Source: SHZI01 sp963802215 (GTDB lineage: Bacteria > Pseudomonadota > Gammaproteobacteria > Steroidobacterales > GCA-2729495). From it: DNA of 64,000 nt. The DNA lies in assembly GCA_963802215.1 (NCBI GenBank), contig CAWDHQ010000001.1, positions 1,550,001 to 1,614,000 on the forward strand. The letters are read 5' to 3'. A program made the translations under genes and the position numbers. Positions 15,155 to 22,395 of this stretch are shown one piece after another. The first letter of the stretch is position 1, and every line of letters begins with the position of its first letter. The notes beneath the pieces were generated by a model. The model had not been told where the DNA came from. It worked only from the letters and a program-made list of their open reading frames with translations, and did no database searches.

Positions 15155-15370
15155 ATGACGTTGCTGAACATCAAGCAGATGTCCTGGGCCGAGAAACTCC
15201 AGGCCATGGAGGAATTGTGGGATTCCTTGAGGCGGGACGAAAACCGGCTGGAGTCGCCCAACTGGCACGCCGGTGCGCTGGAGGAGACGCGGCAGGCCTA
15301 TGAAGCCGGCCGCGAACAGCCGGTGGACTGGGAAGCAGCGAAGCAGGAACTGCGCAAGCGCGGTGAATGA
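15155..15370 (+). CDS. Addiction-module antitoxin (ParE/RelE-partner type)
   Basis: This 71-residue acidic/basic helical protein (MSWAEKLQAMEELWDSL, SPNWHAGALEETRQAYEAG, DWEAAKQELRKRG) matches the short putative addiction-module component family that pairs with RelE/ParE toxins. The stop overlaps the toxin start (ATGA at 15367-15370), the standard arrangement. No good ribosome site is visible, and a 16-bp palindrome lies just upstream. Since the toxin is broken, the antitoxin is now probably an orphan. Confidence 0.7.
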   Translation: MTLLNIKQMSWAEKLQAMEELWDSLRRDENRLESPNWHAGALEETRQAYEAGREQPVDWEAAKQELRKRGE

Positions 15371-15549
15371 AACTGCGGATATTACGCGCCGCATTGAAGG
15401 ACCTTACTAATGGTCTTCGGTTATCACCGGATGCTCGCCACGCGCTGTCCATTCGCCATCTACTACAACACGACGGCGACGCCTGCGTGGTCTGGCGAGT
15501 TCTGGACTGCAGGCAGGATCCATCTAGCACAAGCCGCGCACTGACGTAA
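15367..15549 (+). pseudogene. Decayed RelE/ParE-type toxin gene
   Basis: The frame starts like a ParE toxin (MKLRILRAALKDLTNGLR) and ends like one (ACVVWRVLDCRQDPSS), but the middle is wrong. In the +1 frame of the same DNA the lost part of the family consensus is readable: VFGYHRMLATRCPFAIYY. So about 40 central codons have been deleted and at least two frameshifts are present. A full toxin would be near 95-100 residues; this frame gives 60. The toxin is therefore inferred to be inactive. Confidence 0.7.
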
Positions 15550-15567
15550 CCTGGGGCCGGTTGCGTA

Positions 15568-15600
15568 CCCGGAGAGATTCGAACGCCAGACCCTCGGGTT
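15568..15600 (-). repeat. Partial copy of the tRNA-Arg 3' half, candidate att scar
   Basis: These 33 bases match 19090-19122, the 3' half of the intact tRNA-Arg gene, at 30 positions (17 identical in a row from CCCGGAGAGATTCGAAC) and in the same orientation. The copy lies on the far side of the region downstream of the tRNA 3' end, the geometry of an attR left by integration at a tRNA. Flanking bases (gtaccc at 15565 and gggtac at 15616) can also pair to make a D-arm-less tRNA-like fold, so a decayed tRNA gene is the alternative. Confidence 0.5.
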
Positions 15601-15633
15601 TTATGGGTGAGCCTGGGGTACTTAGAATGCCGT

Positions 15634-17550
15634 CTAATTCAGCCCCGACGGTCCGGGCGGCTCGCCCAGCAGCTGCCGGAACCGCGTGCTGTCCTGGGCG
15701 TTCACGGCCCCGTTGCAGTTCAGGTCGGCGACGTTGTAAGCCGGGCCGGGAGTGCCGGCGCCGAGCAGGTCCCGGAAGAGCACGGTGTCCTGGGCATTGA
15801 CGATGCCATTGTTCGTCAGGTCCCCGTCGCAGTGGTTCCCGTAACCGTCCTCGTCGGAATCGCACTGGCCCGGGTTCACGACGAGGGTGCAGTTGTCCTC
15901 GCTGTCGGGCACGCCGTCGCCGTCCGAGTCCGGGTCCAGGGGGGCCGTGGTGCTGCTGAATACCGCAGACACGTCCCCGATGGTGAGCAGGGTCGAGGTC
16001 GTGGCGAGTTCCTCGCCCGAACTCGTATGCCGGACGATGATCTCGGCATTGTCGGTAACCGTGCCTTGGGCACTGGTGAAGTTCTGACCGTCGACCGAAT
16101 ATTCCCCGCCCTCCACGGCAATCAGGACCGGGATGTTGATGCCGGTGACGTGCACCACTTCCGATTCGATGACGGCATTGCGCGGCACGTCGGTCTGTTC
16201 AGCAAAGAAAAACTCGTCTGGGATCCTGTCCTCAGCGGTGACGGCGATGTGCACGGTCGCCGTGTCGACGTAGCCGTCGGCGCCGGTCACCCGGTACACG
16301 AAGCTGTCGGTGCCCGTCGCCGCCTCGTCCCGGACGTAGGAGACGGTCATGTGGGCGAGCGCACCGGGGGCGGAGATGCCCGTGATGCTGCCCTTGGTCG
16401 GCGGGCCGACCACCTCCACCGTCACGGGCTCGGCGAAGTACATGTCATTCAAGCCCACCGGAATGGCTTCCGGTACGCTATCCACCAGGGTGAAGCTTCC
16501 GTCGTCGACGGCTTCCGGCAGGGCCGGCACGGGTGGAGCCACGAGGTCCGCCATGAACAGTCCCTTGTTGCCCCGACCCAGAATTTGCGTGCCGTCCGAC
16601 GAGACATCCAGCACTTCCTCGAGGCTCCAGCCGTCGAGGTTTAGGGCGCCGAGCTCCTGCAGGACATCCCGGAGTCGGCGCATTCCTCCCGCCTGCGTCC
16701 AGATGAAGGCGTCGAACGAGGACGTGCCCAGGATCGTGGCGCCGTCACCCGAGATCTGAAGTTCCCTGTCCGACCCGGGAGACAGGCTGCCGATTCCGAC
16801 CATGCCGGTGGCCGCGGTCCAGCGGAACACCTGGCTGCCCGAAGTCCCGGCCACCACGCTCCCGTCGTCGGAGACGGCCATCGCCACGCTGGAGTCGTAC
16901 TGGCCCGGAAGCACGCCGAGCGGGATGAGCCCGTTCACGGCATCCCACCGGAAGGCCCGGCCGGCCGACGGGCCGGACGCGCTGGACCCCACGATGTACT
17001 GGCCGTCGGAGGAGATGCCGAGCGCTCCCGAGCTGTAGGTGTACCCGGGCAGGTTGCCGAGCGGCTCCATGCCGTGCGCTTCGGTCCAGCGGAAGGCGAC
17101 GTAACCACCCCGGTGATCGGGCCAACCCGCGAGGCCGGCAACCACTGCGCCATCGGCCGACACATCGTGCGCGACACTCTCGGGCCACTCCTCCGGAACC
17201 CAGTTGAACGTCTGGCGGCCCCCGGCCGGTGTCCAGTAGAACCCATGGGATCCGCCATAGCGGTCGTCGCCGACGACCATCTGGCCGTCCTCAGCCAGGG
17301 CCCGAACCCGGTTCCCCTGGCTGGTGGGCTGAATGTGCCCGATCAGCACCGGGTCCGCGCCCGGGCTCCAGTCGTAGACGTCGTGGCCGTCGGTCCAGTC
17401 GGGCCCCATGGCGGCGACACTGACGTGGCCGGCGACGGAGGAAAATTCGGCGTCTTCACCGCGGGCGATGCCGCGGAGGGGCTGGAAGTCGGCGGCATTG
17501 GCTAGCGAGCACAAGCCGGCCAGCAGGAAAGTGTTTAATGACGTTCGCAT
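15634..17550 (-). CDS. Secreted HAF-repeat protein with C-terminal dockerin-like module
   Basis: This 638-residue protein has a signal peptide (TFLLAGLCSLANA). Residues ~40-330 contain repeated HAF-type units with the pattern (V/A)SxDGxxVVG...AFRW, for example DVSADGAVVAGLAG, ISSDGQYIVGSS and VSDDGSVVAGTS. Then come cadherin/Ig-like segments (VEVVGPPTKGSITGISAP, DSFVYRVTGADGYVDTATV), a thrombospondin type-3-like calcium motif (DPDSDGDGVPDSEDNC) and two dockerin-like repeats (GIVNAQDTVLFRDLLG, GAVNAQDSTRFRQLLG). The ATG at 17550 has AGGTG upstream; the open frame continues to 17730. Dockerin-like tails in non-cellulosomal bacteria probably mediate calcium-dependent surface or protein interactions. 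It lies inside the candidate tRNA-bounded island. Confidence 0.8.
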   Translation of the reverse strand: MRTSLNTFLLAGLCSLANAADFQPLRGIARGEDAEFSSVAGHVSVAAMGPDWTDGHDVYDWSPGADPVLIGHIQPTSQGNRVRALAEDGQMVVGDDRYGGSHGFYWTPAGGRQTFNWVPEEWPESVAHDVSADGAVVAGLAGWPDHRGGYVAFRWTEAHGMEPLGNLPGYTYSSGALGISSDGQYIVGSSASGPSAGRAFRWDAVNGLIPLGVLPGQYDSSVAMAVSDDGSVVAGTSGSQVFRWTAATGMVGIGSLSPGSDRELQISGDGATILGTSSFDAFIWTQAGGMRRLRDVLQELGALNLDGWSLEEVLDVSSDGTQILGRGNKGLFMADLVAPPVPALPEAVDDGSFTLVDSVPEAIPVGLNDMYFAEPVTVEVVGPPTKGSITGISAPGALAHMTVSYVRDEAATGTDSFVYRVTGADGYVDTATVHIAVTAEDRIPDEFFFAEQTDVPRNAVIESEVVHVTGINIPVLIAVEGGEYSVDGQNFTSAQGTVTDNAEIIVRHTSSGEELATTSTLLTIGDVSAVFSSTTAPLDPDSDGDGVPDSEDNCTLVVNPGQCDSDEDGYGNHCDGDLTNNGIVNAQDTVLFRDLLGAGTPGPAYNVADLNCNGAVNAQDSTRFRQLLGEPPGPSGLN

Positions 17551-17803
17551 CAGGCACCTGCTGAGGTGATCGGGCGACCGGTAATACCGTAGCCAGTGTA
17601 CGCGAGGCCGGGAAGCGACGAATCCTCCGAATGGGTGACTGCGCCTTGTCATAACTTCGAGTGCGATTCGAGCCGTCGCCGCCCGGGCAACCATTGATTC
17701 GATGCGCGCCCGGTCCTGGGGGCAAGCCATTCCTTAAGTGGGTTCGGGGAAGTGTTTGCGCCCGGGGTTTGCCAAAGCAGGCCCGAGGCGTACAGTTGCC
17801 GCC

Positions 17804-18622
17804 ATGTGCCCAAACAGCGGTCTGGTCGCATTTTGCCGACTCCTGTCGGTCCTTCTGGCAGTAGCCACACTCGCCGAAGTTTCTGCAGCCGGTCAGTCCT
17901 CCGGGCCGCGCGCCCAGCCGGTCGACGGTGTCAATATCCAGCAGTGCATCGATGCCATTGGCAAAGCCAGGCCGGCAAGCTGTCCGGCCTATCTGGTCGA
18001 GGCCGTGAAGGGCGCCGCGCAGATGTGCCGGGAGGCGGAGGGCCAACCCGTTGGCATCTCACCAGCCAGCATCTGGTCGCTGGACGTCAATGGCGACGGC
18101 AGGCTGGAATACCTCTACGAGATTGGCGCGATCGTCGGCTGCATGAACGCGGCCAGCATCTTCTCCTGCGGCAGTCTCGGTTGCCCGCAGTTGCTGGTCC
18201 AGGAGCAGAAGGGAGCTTGGGTGGTGATCAGTGGCATCGGCGCCTCTGATCCCGGCGCAATCGAGGTGCTGCCCGCAGGCACGGCTTCCGGGTACCGCGA
18301 GATCAAGGTCAATTGCGCTGACGGCGATCCGCCATGCGCCCAGTCTGTCTTCTATCAGTGGAACGGTCAGGCCTACGACTCGAGTGCCATGGATGTGCGC
18401 GGCTTTCGCGTGGATGTGGCCGGCTCCGTTCACGGTTTGTACGGACTCACTGGCAACACCGCAGTGCTGGCCACGCCCACCGCCGACGGCAAGGTCCTGG
18501 GGAGTTACGGACCAGAGACCGAAGTGGCCATCATCGGTCAGTCGAAGGACTACTACGTATCGCCCTGCAATGCCTGTGAGAGCGGCTTTGTGCGCAAGTC
18601 CTCAGTACGAAAGAACTACTGA
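17804..18622 (+). CDS. Exported protein with C-terminal SH3-like domain
   Basis: This 272-residue protein has a signal peptide (LLSVLLAVATLAEVSAA). The central part holds several Cys, including NIQQCIDAIG, PASCPAYL and IFSCGSLGCPQLL, and an EF-hand-like loop (LDVNGDGRLEYLYE). The C-terminus (VLATPTADGKVLGSYGPETE, YYVSPCNACESGFVRKSSV) looks like a bacterial SH3 domain. The family is not recognised. The ATG at 17804 gives a clean signal peptide; the frame is open from 17738. Its stop overlaps the convergent rhodanese gene by 7 bases. Confidence 0.65.
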   Translation: MCPNSGLVAFCRLLSVLLAVATLAEVSAAGQSSGPRAQPVDGVNIQQCIDAIGKARPASCPAYLVEAVKGAAQMCREAEGQPVGISPASIWSLDVNGDGRLEYLYEIGAIVGCMNAASIFSCGSLGCPQLLVQEQKGAWVVISGIGASDPGAIEVLPAGTASGYREIKVNCADGDPPCAQSVFYQWNGQAYDSSAMDVRGFRVDVAGSVHGLYGLTGNTAVLATPTADGKVLGSYGPETEVAIIGQSKDYYVSPCNACESGFVRKSSVRKNY

Positions 18623-19029
18623 CGCCGCCCGGTCGCCAGCGGCCCGCGCCACGCCCGCATGCCGCCCTCGAGATTGCGCACGTCGGCAAATCCGGCCGCC
18701 ACCAGTCTCTCGGCCACGTCGTCGCCCATCGGGCCACCGTGGCAAATCATCACGATGGCGTGATCCCTCGGCAGCTGCGTGGCGGCGGTTTCCTTGACGC
18801 CCGGCCACGGGAGATTGATTGCCCCCGGGATGTGCCCCGCGGCGAAGAGCTCCGGTTCCCTGACGTCCACCAGCATGAGCGGGCGGGCACCCGGCGCGCG
18901 CCCAGCCGACAGTTCGGCCGCGAAGGCCTCCGCCGTCACCCGGGACCAGCCGGCATCGGGTGCCGGTGCCTTGCCGCAGCCGGCCAGCGCCAGGCAGAAC
19001 AGAATGATGAGCAGGCCGAGGTGGTTCAT
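18616..19029 (-). CDS. Rhodanese-domain lipoprotein
   Basis: This 137-residue protein has a lipoprotein signal (IILFCLALAGC, lipobox LAGC) and one rhodanese domain: MLVDVREPELFAAGHIPGAI, and an active-site loop MICHGGPMGDDVAERL with the catalytic Cys, then GGMRAW at the end. Rhodanese domains transfer sulfur or act as sulfide carriers; this one would sit in the periplasm on a lipid anchor. The gene is convergent with the SH3-like protein gene and lies next to tRNA-Arg. Confidence 0.85.
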   Translation of the reverse strand: MNHLGLLIILFCLALAGCGKAPAPDAGWSRVTAEAFAAELSAGRAPGARPLMLVDVREPELFAAGHIPGAINLPWPGVKETAATQLPRDHAIVMICHGGPMGDDVAERLVAAGFADVRNLEGGMRAWRGPLATGRRQ

Positions 19030-19082
19030 AGCACCGACAATGTTAGCGAAGGCGCCGGCGCCCGACGCCGTTGTTTGACTGG

Positions 19083-19159
19083 TGGCGCGCCCGGAGAGAT
19101 TCGAACTCCCGACCCTCAGGTTCGAAGCCTGATGCTCTATCCAGCTGAGCTACGGGCGC
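19083..19159 (-). tRNA. tRNA-Arg (anticodon TCG)
   Basis: On the minus strand the 77 bases fold as a tRNA with acceptor GCGCCCG/CGGGCGC, D-arm sequence AGCTCAGCTGGATAGAGC, anticodon stem TCAGG/CCTGA around loop CTTCGAA (anticodon TCG, reading CGA), and T-arm GGGAGTTCGAATCTCTC. The CCA end is encoded (19083-19085). It probably served as an integration site, because its 3' half is partly duplicated at 15568-15600. Confidence 0.95.
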
Positions 19160-19186
19160 TGCAATTGATCTTCCGTGAGAAAGCGG

Positions 19187-19208
19187 TCGCGCCTGAAGGC
19201 GCTCCTAC
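19187..19208. repeat. REP-like half element
   Basis: TCGCGCCTGAAGGCGCTCCTAC is a single copy of the motif found as pairs at 61176-61198 and 61852-61909. It contains the small palindrome GCGCCTGAAGGCGC and abuts the stop codon of the GST gene (its last bases overlap it). Such sequences are typical REP elements dispersed by REP-associated transposases. Confidence 0.7.
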
Positions 19209-19867
19209 TTTCTGGCGGCCATCATCTTCATGAAGCCCTCGAAGGCCGTGCCGTAGGCGGTGATCACCGGGCCGCACTCCGGGTGGGCCTCCACGGCCTT
19301 CCACCAGGTCGCGAGGCGGCCGCTGTCGGTGGGGTCCACGATGCCGAAGTTACCAGCGGCCAGCATGACCTTCATCATGCGGGTGGTGGTGCTGAGGGCG
19401 CAGTCGCCCAGCGTGGGCGTCGCGCCCACGCAGAACGGGCCGCTGCCCATGGCGTGCTCGGCGTAGCCGTAGGTCTTGATGATCTCGGCGGCCGCCTTCT
19501 CGACGACGGCGGCATCCCGCGTGGCGGGATTGATCTGCCGGAATAGCGGGCTCACGGCGTTGGCGATGTAGAGGTCCACGATGCGCGCGATCAGCCGCGA
19601 GCGGGCCCGATCGATGGGGTCCTTCGGCAGTCCGGACTTCTGGGGGAAGACGTCCTCCAGGTAGTCGCAGATGATCGTGGACTCGCCGATGCCCTGCCCG
19701 TTCACGTCCAGCGTCGGCATCTTGCCGATCGGATTCAGCTTCAGGTAGTCGGGGCTCTTGATGCCGCCACCGGGCGGTTCCATCAGGGGCAGGTCCACGC
19801 CCTTGATCTTCGCGTACATGACGACGCGGGCGACGTAGGGGGAGGCAATGGCACCGTAGAGCTTCAT
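19205..19867 (-). CDS. Glutathione S-transferase family protein
   Basis: This 220-residue protein has the N-terminal thioredoxin-like GST domain (MKLYGAIASPYVARVVMYAK, then NPIGKMPTLDVNGQGIGEST with the cis-Pro and the ES glutathione-binding pair) and a helical C-terminal domain (ATPTLGDCALSTTTRM). The catalytic Ser/Tyr position is likely in IASPY. The ATG is preceded by GAGGACAGACCC, a weak ribosome site. The substrate is unknown. It lies just after the tRNA and 15 bases downstream of the pyrB stop, so it may be read through from pyrB. Confidence 0.88.
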   Translation of the reverse strand: MKLYGAIASPYVARVVMYAKIKGVDLPLMEPPGGGIKSPDYLKLNPIGKMPTLDVNGQGIGESTIICDYLEDVFPQKSGLPKDPIDRARSRLIARIVDLYIANAVSPLFRQINPATRDAAVVEKAAAEIIKTYGYAEHAMGSGPFCVGATPTLGDCALSTTTRMMKVMLAAGNFGIVDPTDSGRLATWWKAVEAHPECGPVITAYGTAFEGFMKMMAARK

Positions 19868-19882
19868 GGGTCTGTCCTCAGG

Positions 19883-20902
19883 TCAGTTGAGTGCTGTGAT
19901 GTCGAAATCGCGGACGACGCCGTCCGCGCGGAAAATCTTGAGCAGGATGGCAACGCGCATCCACATGCCGTTGCGCTCCTGGCGCCAGTAGACAGCCCGC
20001 GGGTCGTCGTCCACCGCCGGCGCGATCTCGGGACCGCGGGGCAGCGGGTGCATGATCACGGCCGTCTTCTTCATGCGCTGGAGGTTGTCCGGCGTGATGC
20101 TGTAGTCGGCGTAGTTGACCCGCCGGGTTTCACCGGCGGTGTCCCACTCGGACTGCATGCGGGTGACGTACACGGCGTCGAGGGTGGGCAGCACGTCGGC
20201 GAGCTTCGCCCCGTCCACGAAGGGGATGTTGTGCTCCTTCAGGTGGGCCTTGATGTCGGGCTCCAGGGCGAACTGCTCGGGGGCGATCAGCACCAGGCGC
20301 ACGTCACGGTAGTTCTTCATCAGGTAGCAGAGGGACCGGACGGTCCGCCCGCGCTTCAGGTCGCCCATCAGGCCGATCACCTTGCCGTCGATGCCGCCGT
20401 GCTCCTCGAAGCTGCGGTCGAGGGTGTAGATGTCGAGTAGCGCCTGGGTGGGGTGCTGGTCCTGGCCGCTGCCCGCATTGATGATGGGTACCGGCCGGGG
20501 AATGCGGTTCATCAGCTCCGCCGCCCGGGCTGCCTCGCCCGACCGGGGCGTGCGCATCACGATGACGTCCACGTAGGAACTGAAGGTGCGGATGCTGTCC
20601 TCGAAGCTCTCGCCCTTCACCTCGGACGACGTGGCGGGATCCCGGATCTCGCTGGTCCGGATGCCGAGCACGTGGCAGGCATTGTTGAAGGACAGGAACG
20701 TGCGGGTGGACGGCTGGACGAAGTAGAGCATTGCGCGCCGGTCGGGCAGCAGGCCGAGCAGGAAGCGGGCCCCGTCGGGGTGCTTCGCCATGAGGCGCAC
20801 CCGGGTGGTCAGGTCGCACAGGTCGTCCAGGTGGGTGCGGTCGAACACGCGGGGATCGATCACGTGGAACAGCGGGGCGGCCTCCGGCTGCGGAGATGGC
20901 AT
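19883..20902 (-). CDS. pyrB: Aspartate carbamoyltransferase catalytic chain
   Basis: This 339-residue enzyme joins carbamoyl phosphate to aspartate in pyrimidine synthesis. Signature motifs are present: carbamoyl-phosphate site PSTRTFLSFNNA, HPTQALLDIY, and MHPLPRGPEIAP with the aspartate loop. The open frame extends to 21103, but the ATG at 20902 matches the expected N-terminus. No regulatory pyrI or dihydroorotase pyrC gene is adjacent. It is divergent from the NDH-2-like gene, with 91 bases between the start codons. A relative acting on other amino acids (ornithine-type) is less likely because of the aspartate-type motifs. Confidence 0.88.
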   Translation of the reverse strand: MPSPQPEAAPLFHVIDPRVFDRTHLDDLCDLTTRVRLMAKHPDGARFLLGLLPDRRAMLYFVQPSTRTFLSFNNACHVLGIRTSEIRDPATSSEVKGESFEDSIRTFSSYVDVIVMRTPRSGEAARAAELMNRIPRPVPIINAGSGQDQHPTQALLDIYTLDRSFEEHGGIDGKVIGLMGDLKRGRTVRSLCYLMKNYRDVRLVLIAPEQFALEPDIKAHLKEHNIPFVDGAKLADVLPTLDAVYVTRMQSEWDTAGETRRVNYADYSITPDNLQRMKKTAVIMHPLPRGPEIAPAVDDDPRAVYWRQERNGMWMRVAILLKIFRADGVVRDFDITALN

Positions 20903-20993
20903 GGTTGTTCTTTCGCGTGTTTCAGCCGGCGCGAATGATAGCAGTCTCCCCCCTTCTGGCCGCCCTTCCACCCCGGCTCGTATAGTTGGCGGC

Positions 20994-22307
20994 ATGGGTG
21001 CGGGTCGCGCGCGGGTAGTGGTCGTGGGCGGGGGCTTTGCAGGGCTATGGGCCGTCCGCGCCCTGCGCGACGCCCCTGCCTCGATCACCCTGGTCGACCG
21101 CACGAACCACCACCTCTTCCAGCCGCTGCTCTACCAGGTCGCGACGGCGGGACTGGCGGCGCCCTCCATCGCGGCCCCGCTCCGCTTCGTGCTCCAGGGC
21201 CAGCGCAACGTCACCGTGCTGCTGGGCGAGGTCGCGCGCCTGGCCGTGCACGACCGCCGCGTGTGGCTCGGCGATCACCCCCTGGACTACGACCACCTGG
21301 TGCTGGCCACCGGCGCCACCCACGCCTACTTCGGCCATCCGGAGTGGCAGGCCGACGCACCGGGACTGAAGACCCTGGACGACGCGCTGGCCATCCGCGC
21401 GCGGATCCTCACCGCCTTCGAGCGGGCCGAACTGGAGGAGGACCTGGAGGTACGGAAGGCATTCCTCACGTTTGCCGTCGTCGGCGGCGGTCCCACCGGG
21501 GTCGAGCTGGCGGGCACCCTGGCGGAGATCGCCCGCCACACGCTGGCGCGGGAGTTCCGCCGTATCGATCCGCGGTCCGCGCGGGTCCTGCTGATCGAGG
21601 GCGGCGACCGGGTGCTCGGCAACTTTCCCCCGGACCTGTCGGCGCGGGCGGCCGCGCAGCTCGAGCGGCTCGGCGTCACCGTCTGCCTTGGCGAGCCCGT
21701 GTCGGCCCTGGGCGACGGCTGGGTGGAGGCCGGGAGCCGGCGGGTGATGGCGCGAACGATCCTCTGGGCCGCCGGCGTGCAGGCCTCGCCCCTCGGCGCG
21801 CAGCTGCGGGACCAGGCCGGCGTCCCGCTCGACCGTGCCGGGCGCGTGCAAGTCTTGCCTGACCTCAGCGTGCCGGGGTGGCCGGGGATCTTCGTGGCCG
21901 GCGACCTCGCGGTGCTGACGGACGTCGCGGGGCGCGCGGTGCCGGGCGTCGCGCCTGCCGCCAAGCAGATGGGTGCCCACGTGGGCCGGAACATCGGGGC
22001 GCAGCTCCGGGGCCGGCCCACGGCGCCGTTCCGGTACCGGGACTACGGCAACCTGGCGACGATCGGCCGGCAGGCCGCCGTCGTGGACAGCCTGGGCCTG
22101 ACGCTCTCAGGCCCGGTGGCCTGGTGGTTCTGGCTGCTGGCCCACGTGTTCTTCCTCATCGGCTTCCGCAACCGGCTCATCGTGCTCATCGACTGGGCCT
22201 GGGCCTACGTCACCTATTCGCGCAGCGCCCGTATCATCGTTGGCGGCGACGACAGAGACAAAAAGGGACAAAAAGGTACCGGACACTTAGTTATTGGTTT
22301 TGCTTAG
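20994..22307 (+). CDS. ndh: Type II NADH dehydrogenase-like FAD oxidoreductase
   Basis: This 437-residue protein has the FAD-binding motif (RVVVVGGGFAGLWAVRAL), an NAD-binding motif (FAVVGGGPTGVELAGTL), the FAD-contact segment GIFVAGDLAVL and a C-terminal membrane-associated helix (VAWWFWLLAHVFFLIGFRN). Type II NADH dehydrogenases oxidise NADH and reduce quinone at the inner membrane without pumping protons. The last ~15 residues (KKGQKGTGHLVIGFA) are encoded within or beside an 86-bp palindrome whose arm contains the stop codon at 22305, so the natural C-terminus has been replaced or extended. The enzyme core is intact. Confidence 0.85.
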   Translation: MGAGRARVVVVGGGFAGLWAVRALRDAPASITLVDRTNHHLFQPLLYQVATAGLAAPSIAAPLRFVLQGQRNVTVLLGEVARLAVHDRRVWLGDHPLDYDHLVLATGATHAYFGHPEWQADAPGLKTLDDALAIRARILTAFERAELEEDLEVRKAFLTFAVVGGGPTGVELAGTLAEIARHTLAREFRRIDPRSARVLLIEGGDRVLGNFPPDLSARAAAQLERLGVTVCLGEPVSALGDGWVEAGSRRVMARTILWAAGVQASPLGAQLRDQAGVPLDRAGRVQVLPDLSVPGWPGIFVAGDLAVLTDVAGRAVPGVAPAAKQMGAHVGRNIGAQLRGRPTAPFRYRDYGNLATIGRQAAVVDSLGLTLSGPVAWWFWLLAHVFFLIGFRNRLIVLIDWAWAYVTYSRSARIIVGGDDRDKKGQKGTGHLVIGFA

Positions 22308-22356
22308 TTATTTGAATAACTAAGCAAAACCAATAACTAAGTGTCCGGTACCTTTT
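22271..22356. repeat. 86-bp perfect palindrome, MITE/REP-like hairpin
   Basis: Arms 22271-22312 and 22315-22356 are perfect inverted repeats of 42 bases around a 2-base centre (TG). The outer part reads AAAAGGTACCGGACAC and the inner part is AT-rich, unlike the GC-rich surroundings. It overlaps the 3' end of the NDH-2 gene and carries its stop codon. Related half-motifs (taccttttct, ggtacc) follow to 22386. This looks like a non-autonomous mobile hairpin, possibly also acting as bidirectional terminator between two convergent genes. Confidence 0.85.
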
Positions 22357-22395
22357 CTTGTACCTTTTCTTCTTCGGGCCGGTACCTCTGCTCCC

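Noticed and set aside
15634..16644. Plus-strand frame 15607-16644 opposite the HAF/dockerin gene
   Set aside because: No ribosome site or recognisable domain; the minus strand has signal peptide, HAF repeats and dockerin motifs.
20903..21103. N-terminal extension of pyrB to 21103
   Set aside because: The extra residues are Pro/Arg/Thr-rich and overlap the divergent NDH-2 gene; the enzyme fold starts after the ATG at 20902.
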